DNA of 64,000 bases, from the NCBI RefSeq assembly GCF_002982115.1, contig NZ_CP019980.1, positions 4,162,001 to 4,226,000 on the forward strand, written 5' to 3'. The position numbers and the translations under genes are program-made. Positions 34,641 through 43,635 of this stretch are shown here, in pieces. Source of the stretch: Lysinibacillus sphaericus. GTDB lineage: Bacteria; Bacillota; Bacilli; Bacillales_A; Planococcaceae. The notes under the pieces were generated by a model that searched no databases, was not told where the DNA came from, and saw only the letters and a list, made by a program, of their open reading frames with translations. The number at the start of each line of letters is the position of its first letter. The first letter of the stretch is position 1.

Positions 34641-35416
34641 ATGCTATATAATCCTGGTCTGCGGTCATCGTACACTGGAATTCTGCCGCGCACTTCATCG
34701 ACAATTGAAAAATCAACATCAATAACTGCTACTTCTTCATCGTCTGCTCCAATCCATAACACTTCTCCCCAAGGTTGAATTACCATGGATTGCCCATTGA
34801 AGTTTTCTACTTTGTTGGCAATACGGTTAACCGCAATGACGAAGCATTGATTTTCAATCGCGCGTGCCTGCAATAATGTTTTCCAATGGTCAATACGTGG
34901 TGTTGGCCATTGGGCTGGCACGAATAACACCTTTGCGCCTGTTAATGCGTGCGCTCTCAACCATTCTGGAAAGCGAATATCATAGCAAATAACGCCTGCC
35001 GCCTCAATATCTCCTAGTGCAAAGCGATTCATTTCATCGCCTGCTTCTAAAAATAGATGTTCATCCATCAAACGGAATAAATGTGCCTTACTGTATTCGC
35101 CAACTAGTTTTCCATCTTTATCAAACGTATACATCGTATTGAAAAATTTATCGCCCTTCTTCGTTGCCACAGAGCCCCCGACAATATGTACGCCAAGTTC
35201 CATTGCTAAACCTTGTAAAAATGCTTTCGCTCGTTCTCCATCCACATCTGCAAGCTCAGGTAATTTTTCAAGCGCGTAACCTGTATTCCACATTTCTGGA
35301 AGCACAATAATTTCTGCACCTAATGTTGCAGCCTCACGAATCTTTTCTTCAGCCCTTGCAAAATTCTCTTCCACTTTGCCAAATCCTACATTTAATTGAA
35401 TACAACCTATTTTCAT
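34616..35416 (-). CDS. mtnU: Carbon-nitrogen hydrolase MtnU (nitrilase superfamily)
   Basis: This 266-residue nitrilase-superfamily protein carries the Glu-Lys-Cys triad: Glu41 in VLPEMWNTGY, Lys110 in YSKAHLFRLMDEH, and Cys144 in VICYDIRFPEW. The pattern ELADVDG, LFRLMDEHLFLEAG and RIDHWKTLLQARAIENQCF matches B. subtilis MtnU (YkrU), an amidase linked to methionine salvage, probably acting on 2-oxo-acid amides. mtnE lies 1.6 kb away. The last eight residues (MCQSPKKF) are encoded by a copy of the GTGCC dispersed repeat and extend past the usual end near DRRPGLY. Confidence 0.85.
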   Translation of the reverse strand: MKIGCIQLNVGFGKVEENFARAEEKIREAATLGAEIIVLPEMWNTGYALEKLPELADVDGERAKAFLQGLAMELGVHIVGGSVATKKGDKFFNTMYTFDKDGKLVGEYSKAHLFRLMDEHLFLEAGDEMNRFALGDIEAAGVICYDIRFPEWLRAHALTGAKVLFVPAQWPTPRIDHWKTLLQARAIENQCFVIAVNRIANKVENFNGQSMVIQPWGEVLWIGADDEEVAVIDVDFSIVDEVRGRIPVYDDRRPGLYSMCQSPKKF

Positions 35417-35786
35417 TTTTCATTCCCCCTGTGTAAAAAATAGTTTTTAAATTCGAGGTATAAATAGCTTTAAACATTTCCAAAAGCGCTGATCCTACTA
35501 CCGCTTTTCTACTGTTCATTATACTACAGTTAAAAGTGCACTAATTTAGATTTTTTGCACAATTAGTCGATTAAGCTAACTAACAGGCTCCAATTTTACT
35601 TAGACCCACTTACACTAAGAATGTATTTTTTTAACGTATGTACGGTTGAAGAAAATCAAATCCGGGTATCTGTTACTGCCCTTCCATTTTTAACGTTTAA
35701 TGACAATAACCATGTTTATTGCTATATTTAATACATACAAAAACGACAGATTTCTCGATATTATACGAAGGAAGGTAACATCATTT
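35417..35786. other. Intergenic stretch, no further gene seen
   Basis: About 370 bases upstream of mtnU (divergent) and before the small membrane gene. It should hold both promoters. I see no S-box or other riboswitch and no strong hairpin. Confidence 0.5.
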
Positions 35787-35945
35787 ATGGACAGTACATT
35801 AATCGCTTTTTTACCTCTTTTAAGTTTATTCATCTACATAGCGCCCGTGATTTTTATCATTTGGTTTCTCCTTAAATTTCTTAAAGTACAACAGGAACAA
35901 GTACAAATTCTTAAACGTATATCTGATAAGTTAGATCAACGCTAA
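35787..35945 (+). CDS. Small membrane protein with cytoplasmic coiled-coil tail
   Basis: A 52-residue product starts MDSTLIAFLPLLSLFIYIAP, has one hydrophobic segment to about residue 32 and a polar C-terminal helix QQEQVQILKRISDKLDQR. GAAGGAAGG lies about 12 bases before the ATG. A terminator follows at once. Function unknown; the layout (one helix plus short amphipathic tail) recurs in small Bacillus membrane proteins. Confidence 0.55.
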   Translation: MDSTLIAFLPLLSLFIYIAPVIFIIWFLLKFLKVQQEQVQILKRISDKLDQR

Positions 35946-35972
35946 AAGGATGGGATTTCCCATCTTTTTTAG
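35946..35972 (+). terminator. Terminator after the 52-residue protein
   Basis: GATGGGA pairs with TCCCATC around a 2-base loop, followed by six Ts. Confidence 0.75.
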
Positions 35973-36116
35973 TTACTCTACTATTTTTCTAAATACATAT
36001 CAGTAAAATTTCTCTTTTCGTAATGACATACTTTTCTTCTATATACAATGGGGAATATGGCTTTCCAATAGAATAAAGCGCTTTATCAAAAATGCTAAAT
36101 GGAAAGAAGGCGTATG

Positions 36117-36815
36117 ATGAAAAAGAAAACAATAATTATCGGGTCTGTATGGCTATTCGTTGCCCTTCTATTACTAGGCACCTATAAATTAATGAATTCT
36201 AGAACCTATCAGTTATTCGGGAATATAACTAAACAAGTAGAGACCACCCAAAAAGTGGTCGCTTTAACTTTTGATGATGGCCCAGCAGAAAACGTCAACA
36301 TAATATTACCGCTATTAGCTAAGTACAATGCTAAAGCTACCTTTTTTCTAATCGGTGAAGAAATCGAAAAGTACCCTGAAGAAACGAAAAATATTGCAAA
36401 AGAAGGACATCAAATTGGCAATCACAGCTATTCTCATCATCGAATGGTTTTCAAAAGCCTTTCTTACTACAAGGCAGAGATTGAAAAAACAGATGTATTA
36501 ATTCGAAATGCTAGATTTAACGGAGAAATCGATGTTCGTCCTCCGAATGGCAAAAAATTAATCGGACTTCCTTATTACCTAAATAAACAGCATCGAGACA
36601 CGATTACTTGGAATCTCGAACCCGATAGTTATTTCAATACAGTTTCAGACAAAGTAAATGATGTAAAAGAAAATATTAAGCCTGGGTCGATTATTTTGAT
36701 TCATCCAATGTATGATGACACAGACAAAGTACGTCAAACAATCGAAGGCATTTTACAAGCACTTTCAAATAAAGGCTATACATTTATTACCGTAAATGAA
36801 CTGCAAGATATATAA
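36117..36815 (+). CDS. Membrane-anchored polysaccharide deacetylase
   Basis: The 232-residue protein has an N-terminal membrane anchor (about residues 5-25) and a NodB-type carbohydrate esterase 4 domain. Motif 1 is LTFDDGP with the catalytic Asp and metal Asp, motif 2 is GNHSYSHH with the His ligands, and motif 3 is the variant VRPPNG (usually RPPYG). A later ILIHPMYDD supplies the final catalytic His. It probably deacetylates peptidoglycan or a related sugar polymer outside the cell. The second ATG (36117) is chosen because the SD AAAGAAGG is too close to the first. Confidence 0.85.
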   Translation: MKKKTIIIGSVWLFVALLLLGTYKLMNSRTYQLFGNITKQVETTQKVVALTFDDGPAENVNIILPLLAKYNAKATFFLIGEEIEKYPEETKNIAKEGHQIGNHSYSHHRMVFKSLSYYKAEIEKTDVLIRNARFNGEIDVRPPNGKKLIGLPYYLNKQHRDTITWNLEPDSYFNTVSDKVNDVKENIKPGSIILIHPMYDDTDKVRQTIEGILQALSNKGYTFITVNELQDI

Positions 36816-36977
36816 CATAAAAACAGCGTTAGTTTTGAACTAATCTTCTTTTCTAGCCTGCAATATAGTGAAGCGCAACCTATTTAGCCATATAGGGTCT
36901 AGACAATCAGTTGAAAAAGTACTAGTATTTGCAACATATCTACAATAATTATTATATTCTGAAAAAGGTGAACATTC

Positions 36978-38147
36978 ATGGAATTATCTAAAAAACTACA
37001 ACAACTCCCTACTCAGTTTTTTGCAGCACTTGTGCAAAAGGTCAATGCGGCATTAGCAGAAGGACGAGACATTATTAATCTTGGGCAGGGCAACCCTGAC
37101 CAGCCAACCCCTCCTCATATTATTAAAGCGCTACAAGAAGCGGCGGAAAACCCTCAGCATCATAAATACTCTCCATTTCGTGGTATAGCCGAATTACGGC
37201 AAGCTGCCGCTGATTTTTATAAACGCGAATACAATGTAACAATCAATCCCGATACAGAAGTTGCTATTTTAGGTGGTACGAAAATTGGACTTGTTGAGCT
37301 ACCAATGGCTGTGCTAAACCCTGGTGATACAATGTTATTACCTGACCCTGGGTATCCCGATTATTTATCTGGAGTGGTCTTAGGAGATGTTCAATACGAT
37401 GTCATGCCACTTTTTGCGGAAAATAACTTCTTGCCTGACTATGATGCATTGTCCGACGAAGTAAAGGACAGAGCTAAGCTTCTTTACTTGAATTACCCTA
37501 ACAACCCTACTGGTGGAACAGCAACGCTTGAATTTTTTGAAGAAACTGTACGTTTTGCTAAAGAACATCAGATTATTGTAGCACACGATTTTGCCTATGG
37601 TGCTATTGGCTTTGATGGCAATAAACCCGTAAGCTTCTTACAGGCAGAGGGTGCCAAAGAGGTCGGCATCGAGCTATATACATTATCAAAAACTTATAAT
37701 ATGGCTGGCTGGCGCATCGGTTTTGCAGTCGGTAATGCTCAAATTATCGAAGCGATTAATCTTATTCAAGATCATTTATTTTGTAGCCAATTTCCAGCAG
37801 TTCAACAGGCAGCCGCTGTCGCTTTAACATCTTCACAAACTTGTGCACAAGAGCTTAGTGCGACATATGAGCGACGTCGTAACGTATTAATCGAAGAAGC
37901 ACAGCGCATCGGTTGGCAAGTAACAGCGCCAAAAGGCTCGTTTTTTGCATGGCTCCCTGTTCCCTTAGGCTATACGAGCGAACAATTTGCCGATTTATTG
38001 CTCGATAAAGCTGATATTGCAGTAGCGGCTGGCAATGGCTTCGGGCAGTTCGGCGAAGGTTATGTACGTGTCGGTTTACTTGTAAGTGAGGAACGCTTAC
38101 AGGAAGCGATTCGCCGTATAGAAAAACTTAATCTGTTTAAACAATAA
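36978..38147 (+). CDS. mtnE: Methionine-salvage aminotransferase MtnE
   Basis: MtnE transaminates 2-oxo-4-methylthiobutanoate to methionine in the last salvage step. The 389-residue class I aminotransferase shows LPTQFFAALVQKVNAALAEGRDIINLGQGNPDQPTP at the start, YLNYPNNPTGGTA, DFAYGAIGFDG, and the PLP Lys in YTLSKTYNMAGWRIGFA. These features match B. subtilis MtnE (YkrV). mtnU lies nearby and metQIN is convergent downstream, so this is a methionine-related cluster. I see no S-box leader in front of it. AAAAAGGTG precedes the ATG. Confidence 0.85.
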   Translation: MELSKKLQQLPTQFFAALVQKVNAALAEGRDIINLGQGNPDQPTPPHIIKALQEAAENPQHHKYSPFRGIAELRQAAADFYKREYNVTINPDTEVAILGGTKIGLVELPMAVLNPGDTMLLPDPGYPDYLSGVVLGDVQYDVMPLFAENNFLPDYDALSDEVKDRAKLLYLNYPNNPTGGTATLEFFEETVRFAKEHQIIVAHDFAYGAIGFDGNKPVSFLQAEGAKEVGIELYTLSKTYNMAGWRIGFAVGNAQIIEAINLIQDHLFCSQFPAVQQAAAVALTSSQTCAQELSATYERRRNVLIEEAQRIGWQVTAPKGSFFAWLPVPLGYTSEQFADLLLDKADIAVAAGNGFGQFGEGYVRVGLLVSEERLQEAIRRIEKLNLFKQ

Positions 38148-38156
38148 TTCCACAAT

Positions 38157-38192
38157 ACAAGAAGCACCCGCCATATGACGAGTGCTTCTTGT
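38157..38192. terminator. Bidirectional terminator between mtnE and metQ
   Basis: A perfect 11-bp stem ACAAGAAGCAC/GTGCTTCTTGT between convergent genes with T-rich ends on both strands. Confidence 0.8.
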
Positions 38193-38198
38193 TTCATT

Positions 38199-39050
38199 TT
38201 ATTTACGATTTTTCATCCATTCTGGTTTCCCAAAGCCTTTGAAGTCTGCATCAATAATTTCTTCAAATTTAGCTGATTCTACAATTTCCACTAAATCCTT
38301 TGATAATTGCGAATCTTTATTCTCTGCCTTTACTGCGATAACGTTGCGGAATTGGTCAGGCATATTTTCTAAAAATACAGCATCTAGTAAATCTAATCCA
38401 GCCGCTAAAGCAAAGTTACCAGGAACTCCTGCTAAATCAACACTTTCTACTGTACGTGGAAGTGCTGCCGCCTCAATCGGTTGGAATACTAAATTTTTGT
38501 CGTTTTTCACAACATCTTTTTCTGATGCTTTTAATTCTTCGATTTTAGGATCAATCTCGATTAAGCCTTGTTCTTGCAATGATAACAATGTACGTGCTGC
38601 ATTAGAAGGGTCATTGGCAATTGCCACTGTCGCCCCATTTGGAATTTCATCAATCGATTTATATTTGTTTGAGAAGAAGCCCATTGGCGCTGTCGGCACA
38701 ATAATTAATGGTTCTAAATCCATGTTATTCTGTTCTTCAAAGTTTTCTAAGTAAATTGTATGCTGGAATAAGTTTGCATCAATATCCCCATTATCTAAAG
38801 CTTTGTTCGGTTGTACATAATCACTGAATTCTACTAATTCTACTTCATAACCCTTTTCTTCAAGCTGTGGAATAATAGCTTTTTTCAGCATATCACTATA
38901 AGGACCTGCTGTTGCACCTAATTTAATCGATTTGCTTTCCCCTGCTGCATCTGAATCTTTTTTTGAATCTGCTCCTTTGTCGCTTGCGCCACATGCTGCT
39001 AAAACAACAGCAAAGATGATTGTCAAAAATGCTAATAACGATTTTTTCAT
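38199..39050 (-). CDS. metQ: Methionine ABC transporter substrate-binding lipoprotein MetQ
   Basis: The 283-residue lipoprotein has a signal with lipobox VLAACGAS and an NlpA/MetQ domain: KLGATAGPYSDMLKKAIIPQLEEKGYEVELVEFSDYVQPNKAL, then IDANLFQHTIYLENF and NGATVAIANDPSNAARTL. It captures methionine for MetI and MetN, whose genes precede it on the same strand. GAGGAGAG lies about 8 bases before the ATG. Confidence 0.92.
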   Translation of the reverse strand: MKKSLLAFLTIIFAVVLAACGASDKGADSKKDSDAAGESKSIKLGATAGPYSDMLKKAIIPQLEEKGYEVELVEFSDYVQPNKALDNGDIDANLFQHTIYLENFEEQNNMDLEPLIIVPTAPMGFFSNKYKSIDEIPNGATVAIANDPSNAARTLLSLQEQGLIEIDPKIEELKASEKDVVKNDKNLVFQPIEAAALPRTVESVDLAGVPGNFALAAGLDLLDAVFLENMPDQFRNVIAVKAENKDSQLSKDLVEIVESAKFEEIIDADFKGFGKPEWMKNRK

Positions 39051-39070
39051 CTTATCAATCTCTCCTCTTT

Positions 39071-39739
39071 TTATCTTTTATCAATTGATTTTGCAAACCA
39101 GTCACCTGCAATTTGTATCGCTTGCACGAGCAAAATGAGTATCGCAACGGTAGCAATCATAATTGTATTATCATAACGGTAGTAGCCGAATCGAATGGCT
39201 AAATCACCAATACCACCACCACCAACTACACCTGCCATTGCAGAGAAAGCTACTAAACTAATCACCGTGACTGTCACTGCTTGAATAATGCTTGATTTTG
39301 CTTCAGGAATTAAGACATCCTTAATTATCATCCACGGCGTTGCTCCTACTGCAATAGACGCTTCTATTACCCCTTTATCAATTTCTCGTAACGACGTTTC
39401 CACTAAACGTGCAAAAAACGGAATGGCTGCAACCGATAATGAAACACTTGCTGCAATGGGTCCAATTGTTTGTCCAACAAGCAACTTCGTCAACGGGAAT
39501 AAAGCAACCAATAAAATGATATATGGAATCGAACGAATCAAGTTCACCGCAAAGCCAAATACGCTTTTAATCAATCGATTTTCCCAAAACAATCCCTTAT
39601 CCGTAACGAATAATAAAATACCCAGTGGTAGACCTAATACAATCGACACAGATAAGGAAATACCAATCATAATAATGGTTTCTTGAAAGGCCTTTAATAG
39701 ATCTGGAACCATATCTATTAAATGTGTAACATCAAACAT
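39071..39739 (-). CDS. metI: Methionine ABC transporter permease MetI
   Basis: The 222-residue membrane protein has five helices and MetI motifs: FQETIIMIGISLSVSIVLGLPLG, NLIRSIPYIILL, and the ATPase-contact EASIAVGATPWMIIKDVLIPEA. The start MFDVTHLIDM is chosen because GGAGGTGG lies just upstream; a longer start at 39766 would lie inside metN. It overlaps the metN stop by 8 bases. Confidence 0.92.
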   Translation of the reverse strand: MFDVTHLIDMVPDLLKAFQETIIMIGISLSVSIVLGLPLGILLFVTDKGLFWENRLIKSVFGFAVNLIRSIPYIILLVALFPLTKLLVGQTIGPIAASVSLSVAAIPFFARLVETSLREIDKGVIEASIAVGATPWMIIKDVLIPEAKSSIIQAVTVTVISLVAFSAMAGVVGGGGIGDLAIRFGYYRYDNTIMIATVAILILLVQAIQIAGDWFAKSIDKR

Positions 39740-40742
39740 GCAAAACCACCTCCACAATCGCACCACGTTCGGTCATATAGGCCCTAGCTTTCGCTAACTC
39801 GCTGTCCTCACCTTGTAGCTCCATTAAAAAAATACCCAGTGGTCGCTCTTGAATGTACTCGATTGTGCCATGAAGGAAATTCCCTTTTACCTCAAAACGT
39901 TGCATCGTATCTGAAATAACCCCTTCACCTGCAACATTTCCTTTGAATAAAATTTTAACGATTTGACCCCGTACATCTTTTAGAATTGTTTTTGGAATAT
40001 CAAAAGATACAACACTACTAATAAACTCCTGTGTTAATATCTTTTGGGGACTGGCAAAAATATCATACACATCCCCTTCTTCTATCACTTTTCCGTCCTG
40101 CATCACAGCCATACGATTACAAATTTCCTTCACAACATCCATTTCATGTGTAATAAGGACAATTGTAATGCCTAACTTTTTATTTATTTCCTTTAATAAT
40201 CGTAAAATTGACACTGTCGTTTTTGGATCGAGAGCTGATGTTGCTTCATCGCATAGCAACATCGCCGGATTGTTTGCTAAAGCTCTAGCAATACCTACTC
40301 TTTGTTTTTGACCACCACTAAGCTGTGCAGGATAAACATCTCGTTTTTCTGCTAAACCAACCATCTCTAGTAGCTCATCCACTCGAGCAGGAATCGCATT
40401 GGCTGGCATACTCGCTGCTTTTAAAGCAAAGGCAATATTTTCACCAACTGTTTTTTGACTGATTAAATAAAAATGCTGGAATATCATGCCGATTTTTAAA
40501 CGGGCTAAACGCAGTTCATTTCGGGATAGCTTCGTTAAATCCTTACCATTTATTAATATTTCACCACTAGTAGGTCGTTCTAGTAGATTTATACAACGCA
40601 GGAGGGAACTTTTCCCCGCCCCCGAATAGCCTACAATACCGAAAATATCACCACTATTAATTGTTAAGGATACATTATCTACACCAACAACCTCTTTTTT
40701 CTTTGCGCTATAAACTTTTGATACATTACGGAATTCGAGCAT
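39732..40742 (-). CDS. metN: Methionine ABC transporter ATP-binding protein MetN
   Basis: The 336-residue ATPase has Walker A GYSGAGKSS, signature LSGGQKQRVGIARAL, Walker B MLLCDEATSALDP, and a C-terminal NIL regulatory domain (about residues 260-336), the methionine-sensing domain of MetN proteins. AAGGAG lies 7 bases before the ATG at 40742, while an in-frame TTG at 40760 overlaps that SD. First gene of metNIQ. No S-box riboswitch is visible in the 240-base leader, which is unusual for this operon in bacilli. Confidence 0.93.
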   Translation of the reverse strand: MLEFRNVSKVYSAKKKEVVGVDNVSLTINSGDIFGIVGYSGAGKSSLLRCINLLERPTSGEILINGKDLTKLSRNELRLARLKIGMIFQHFYLISQKTVGENIAFALKAASMPANAIPARVDELLEMVGLAEKRDVYPAQLSGGQKQRVGIARALANNPAMLLCDEATSALDPKTTVSILRLLKEINKKLGITIVLITHEMDVVKEICNRMAVMQDGKVIEEGDVYDIFASPQKILTQEFISSVVSFDIPKTILKDVRGQIVKILFKGNVAGEGVISDTMQRFEVKGNFLHGTIEYIQERPLGIFLMELQGEDSELAKARAYMTERGAIVEVVLHV

Positions 40743-40932
40743 ATTGTTCTCCTTACTCAATTATTCAATATCTAAAAACCTACTATTCTAATATGTTTTA
40801 TAGAATAGTTTGAATTATGTTATTTGTCAATCTCTTTCGACAATAAGCTTATCCCTCATTATCTAATTTCCGTTTAAAACGATGAATATTGAGCAATATC
40901 TCGAAATTTCACAGTAAAACTAACAATGCAAG

Positions 40933-40976
40933 AAAAAAAAGAGCACTATTGTTCAAATTGAACAATAGCGCTCTGT
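40933..40976 (-). terminator. Terminator after kbl
   Basis: A 15-bp stem with one mismatch (AGAGCACTATTGTTC/GAACAATAGCGCTCT) and a 5-base loop, followed by eight Ts on the minus strand. It abuts the kbl stop. Confidence 0.9.
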
Positions 40977-40981
40977 CTTTA

Positions 40982-42172
40982 TTATTTAATTACACCTAGT
41001 TCACGACCTACTTTTTCGTAAATCGCCAATGCATTGTCTAGCATTTCTTTTGTATGAGCCGCTGTCGGCATATTACGGACACGCCCAGTGCCTTTTGGAA
41101 CAGTTGGGAAAACGATAGATTTTGCATAAACGCCTTCCTCAAATAAGCGACGTGAGAACGCTTGTGTAAGCTTTTCATCCCCAATAATACATGGTGTAAT
41201 CGGTGTTTCAGAGTCACCAATATTGAAGCCTAACTTTGCTAATCCTGCTTTTAAGTAGTCGCCATTTTCCCATAGCTTATCATGTAGCTCTGTTGAGTCA
41301 ATAAGCATTTGCACTGCTGCTGTAATGGCCGCAACATCACCTGGTGGTAATGCCGTTGAGAATAAAAATGGACGAGAACGTACTTTCAGCCAGTCAATTA
41401 AATTTTTCTTACCAGCTACATAACCACCGACTACGCCAATTGCCTTTGACAACGTGCCGATTTGGAAGTCGATTTCTTTTTCAAGCCCGAAATGTTTTAC
41501 CGTACCTTTGCCTTTGCCTGTCACACCTGAACCATGTGCATCATCGACATACGTAATTAAATCAAATTCCTTGGCAATTTCTACGATTTCAGGCAGTTTG
41601 GCAATATCCCCATCCATTGAGAATACGCCATCCGTAATGACCATCACTTTATTATACAAACCTGATTCTGTCGCTTCTTTTGCCTTTGCGCGTAAATCCT
41701 CCATATCCGAGTGATTGTAGGCAATAATTTTCGCGCGCGATAAGCGACATCCATCAATAATCGACGCATGGTTTAATTGATCTGATAAAATCGCATCGTT
41801 TTTATCCATAACAGCTGAAATAGCCGCCATATTACAGTTGAAGCCCGATTGATAGGAAATCGCCGCTTCCGTTCCTTTAAATTCAGCGAGCTTTTCTTCT
41901 AATTTAACGTGTAGATCGAGCGTGCCGTTAATTGTACGAACAGCCCCTGCGCCTACACCATATTGTTCTGTTGCTTCTTTAGCAATTCGCTTTAATTGCT
42001 CATTTGTTGCTAAGCCGAGATAGTTATTAGAGGAAAGATTGATGAGATGCTGACCTCGAACCTGAATAATTGGTCCATTTGCGCCTTCTACTGCGTCAAT
42101 TTCATTGTATAAGCCTTGATCTCGTAAGGCTTGTAAGTTTTCATCTAAAAATGCGTTTAGTACTTTAGACAA
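40982..42172 (-). CDS. kbl: Glycine C-acetyltransferase (2-amino-3-ketobutyrate CoA ligase) Kbl
   Basis: Kbl splits 2-amino-3-ketobutyrate with CoA into glycine and acetyl-CoA, the step after Tdh. The 396-residue PLP enzyme of the alpha-oxoamine synthase family shows [57 protein letters not shown], and the PLP Lys in [13 protein letters not shown]. The TTG at 42172 is preferred over the ATG at 42181 because AAAGGA precedes it at 8 bases and homologues start there; the ATG is nearly inside the SD. tdh is 13 kb away, unlike the usual paired layout. Confidence 0.9.
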   Translation of the reverse strand: MSKVLNAFLDENLQALRDQGLYNEIDAVEGANGPIIQVRGQHLINLSSNNYLGLATNEQLKRIAKEATEQYGVGAGAVRTINGTLDLHVKLEEKLAEFKGTEAAISYQSGFNCNMAAISAVMDKNDAILSDQLNHASIIDGCRLSRAKIIAYNHSDMEDLRAKAKEATESGLYNKVMVITDGVFSMDGDIAKLPEIVEIAKEFDLITYVDDAHGSGVTGKGKGTVKHFGLEKEIDFQIGTLSKAIGVVGGYVAGKKNLIDWLKVRSRPFLFSTALPPGDVAAITAAVQMLIDSTELHDKLWENGDYLKAGLAKLGFNIGDSETPITPCIIGDEKLTQAFSRRLFEEGVYAKSIVFPTVPKGTGRVRNMPTAAHTKEMLDNALAIYEKVGRELGVIK

Positions 42173-42408
42173 GAGTATCATCCTTTCTACAATTCATTTC
42201 TTCTCGGCGTCATAATATTCGGATTTTAGTACATGCATGCATTGTAAAATCCAAGGCTTCAGCCAGAGGCATTCTCTTCATTTAGCTGGCTTTTGAACAT
42301 CTTTGCAACTAAGGGGTCACTTGCATCGATATTTCTTGAGCAATTAGCTATTAATTGAAGATCGACTAGTCTACTCATAGTGTAGCATAAGCGTGCAATT
42401 AGAATAAA

Positions 42409-43485
42409 TTACTTTGCTAATCTTTCAAATAAAGGTGCTGTTTTTTCACGCCATATCGCAGTCGATACACAATGATCCATTAGCTGGCGAATCGTTTTCT
42501 CCGCTTCAGCATAACGCGTCGTATAGCCAATTGCATCTTGCATGGCGCTTTTATATTTCACACGGATATCTTCAATTTGAGCTTCGGCTTGCTCTGATAG
42601 CTTACAATGCTGACCCATATCAAAAATTTCATCGCCTAATCTTCCATCCTGCGGATTAAATACATGCGGTTCTGTGCTATCAAATATACAAAAATTTAAT
42701 TCTGGTATGATGACCATATCCACTGATCCAGCATCTAAGCCACACCAAACAATTTGTGCATCTAATCCCCTTGCATTTGCTTCATCAGCCAATCCTTTCA
42801 TTAATGAAGATTTACCTGTACCGGGCTTCCCTTTAATCATCAATCGTCTTGTTAAATTTTTTGTCATGCTGTCTACTGTATTTTCTGCTCCACGAGGTGT
42901 AAGTGTTCCTAATAATCGATGTGTACGTCGGCCTGTTTTATTTAACACGATGGATTGAAAAATAGTTGACTTTAAACGGGCAACTTGTTCATCTAACGCT
43001 TGCCAATCCATGCAACTTTGCGTGACTACTTCCCAGTCATCATGTATTTTTTTTGCAATTTCAAGCATTGTAATACACTTCTCACGCCACAAATCTCGCT
43101 CTTTTATCGCAACAGCCAGCTTTTCACCTATTTTTTCAAGCTGTTGTTCTTCTAGGCAATCATAAAAGGACAGCACGCGATGCTTCGTACCAAGTAAAGT
43201 TGGTTCAATGCCCCATGTTGAAGTCCAAATAAAAAGTCGATTACAACCTCTAACAAATACTCCTTCTATTACGTTCTCTAACAATGCGTGTTGAAACCAC
43301 TCTACTGCAAAGCCCTGTTTTACATAAAAATAACCAAGCTCCTTCAGAAGCTCTGACCCTTTAAACGTTGATGCGCCTTGCAGAACGTAAACAAGTTCTG
43401 CTTCGTCCATCATTTCTTTATATAAATGTTTGATTCCTTGCCCTGTAAGTGCGTGTCCAAAATAGTAGGTCACATTTCCGTTCAA
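42409..43485 (-). CDS. P-loop NTPase with duplicated domain (PRK06851-like)
   Basis: The 358-residue protein has a canonical Walker A, IKGKPGTGKSS, at about residue 218, within a second P-loop domain (DAQIVWCGLDAGSVDMVIIPELNFCIFDSTEPH contains a plausible Walker B region). The first half repeats the fold, but at the matching place reads LQGASTFKGSELLKELG, so the N-terminal P-loop is degenerate (GASTFKGS instead of GxxGxGKS). This resembles the two-domain PRK06851 family of unknown role. TTG start behind GGAGGAG. Function not assigned. Confidence 0.7.
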   Translation of the reverse strand: MNGNVTYYFGHALTGQGIKHLYKEMMDEAELVYVLQGASTFKGSELLKELGYFYVKQGFAVEWFQHALLENVIEGVFVRGCNRLFIWTSTWGIEPTLLGTKHRVLSFYDCLEEQQLEKIGEKLAVAIKERDLWREKCITMLEIAKKIHDDWEVVTQSCMDWQALDEQVARLKSTIFQSIVLNKTGRRTHRLLGTLTPRGAENTVDSMTKNLTRRLMIKGKPGTGKSSLMKGLADEANARGLDAQIVWCGLDAGSVDMVIIPELNFCIFDSTEPHVFNPQDGRLGDEIFDMGQHCKLSEQAEAQIEDIRVKYKSAMQDAIGYTTRYAEAEKTIRQLMDHCVSTAIWREKTAPLFERLAK

Positions 43486-43566
43486 TGTCGCTCCTCCTTT
43501 TTTTATGCCATGACAGTATATGAACTATCACAGAGAAAAATGAAAGGGAGCTAGCTCTAATTGTAT

Positions 43567-43601
43567 GAGAATTGTGTGAGAATTGTGTGAGTGCCTGACA
43601 C
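43567..43601. repeat. GTGCC short dispersed repeat, copy 5
   Basis: Reads GAGAATTGTGTGAGAATTGT, then GTGAGTGCCTGACAC, directly before the terminator of the YbaK gene. The AGAATTGTGTG unit is doubled here. Confidence 0.5.
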
Positions 43602-43602
43602 T

Positions 43603-43635
43603 AAAAAAACTATCCAAGATTATTCTTGGATAGTT
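43603..43635 (-). terminator. Terminator containing the YbaK stop codon in its loop
   Basis: AACTATCCAAGA and TCTTGGATAGTT form a perfect 12-bp stem with a 4-base loop that holds part of the TAA stop. A T-run of seven follows on the minus strand. Confidence 0.85.

Noticed and set aside
42182-42408. Riboswitch or element upstream of kbl
   Set aside because: The GGCTTCAGCCAGAGGC region has some hairpin potential, but no known class or repeat matched.
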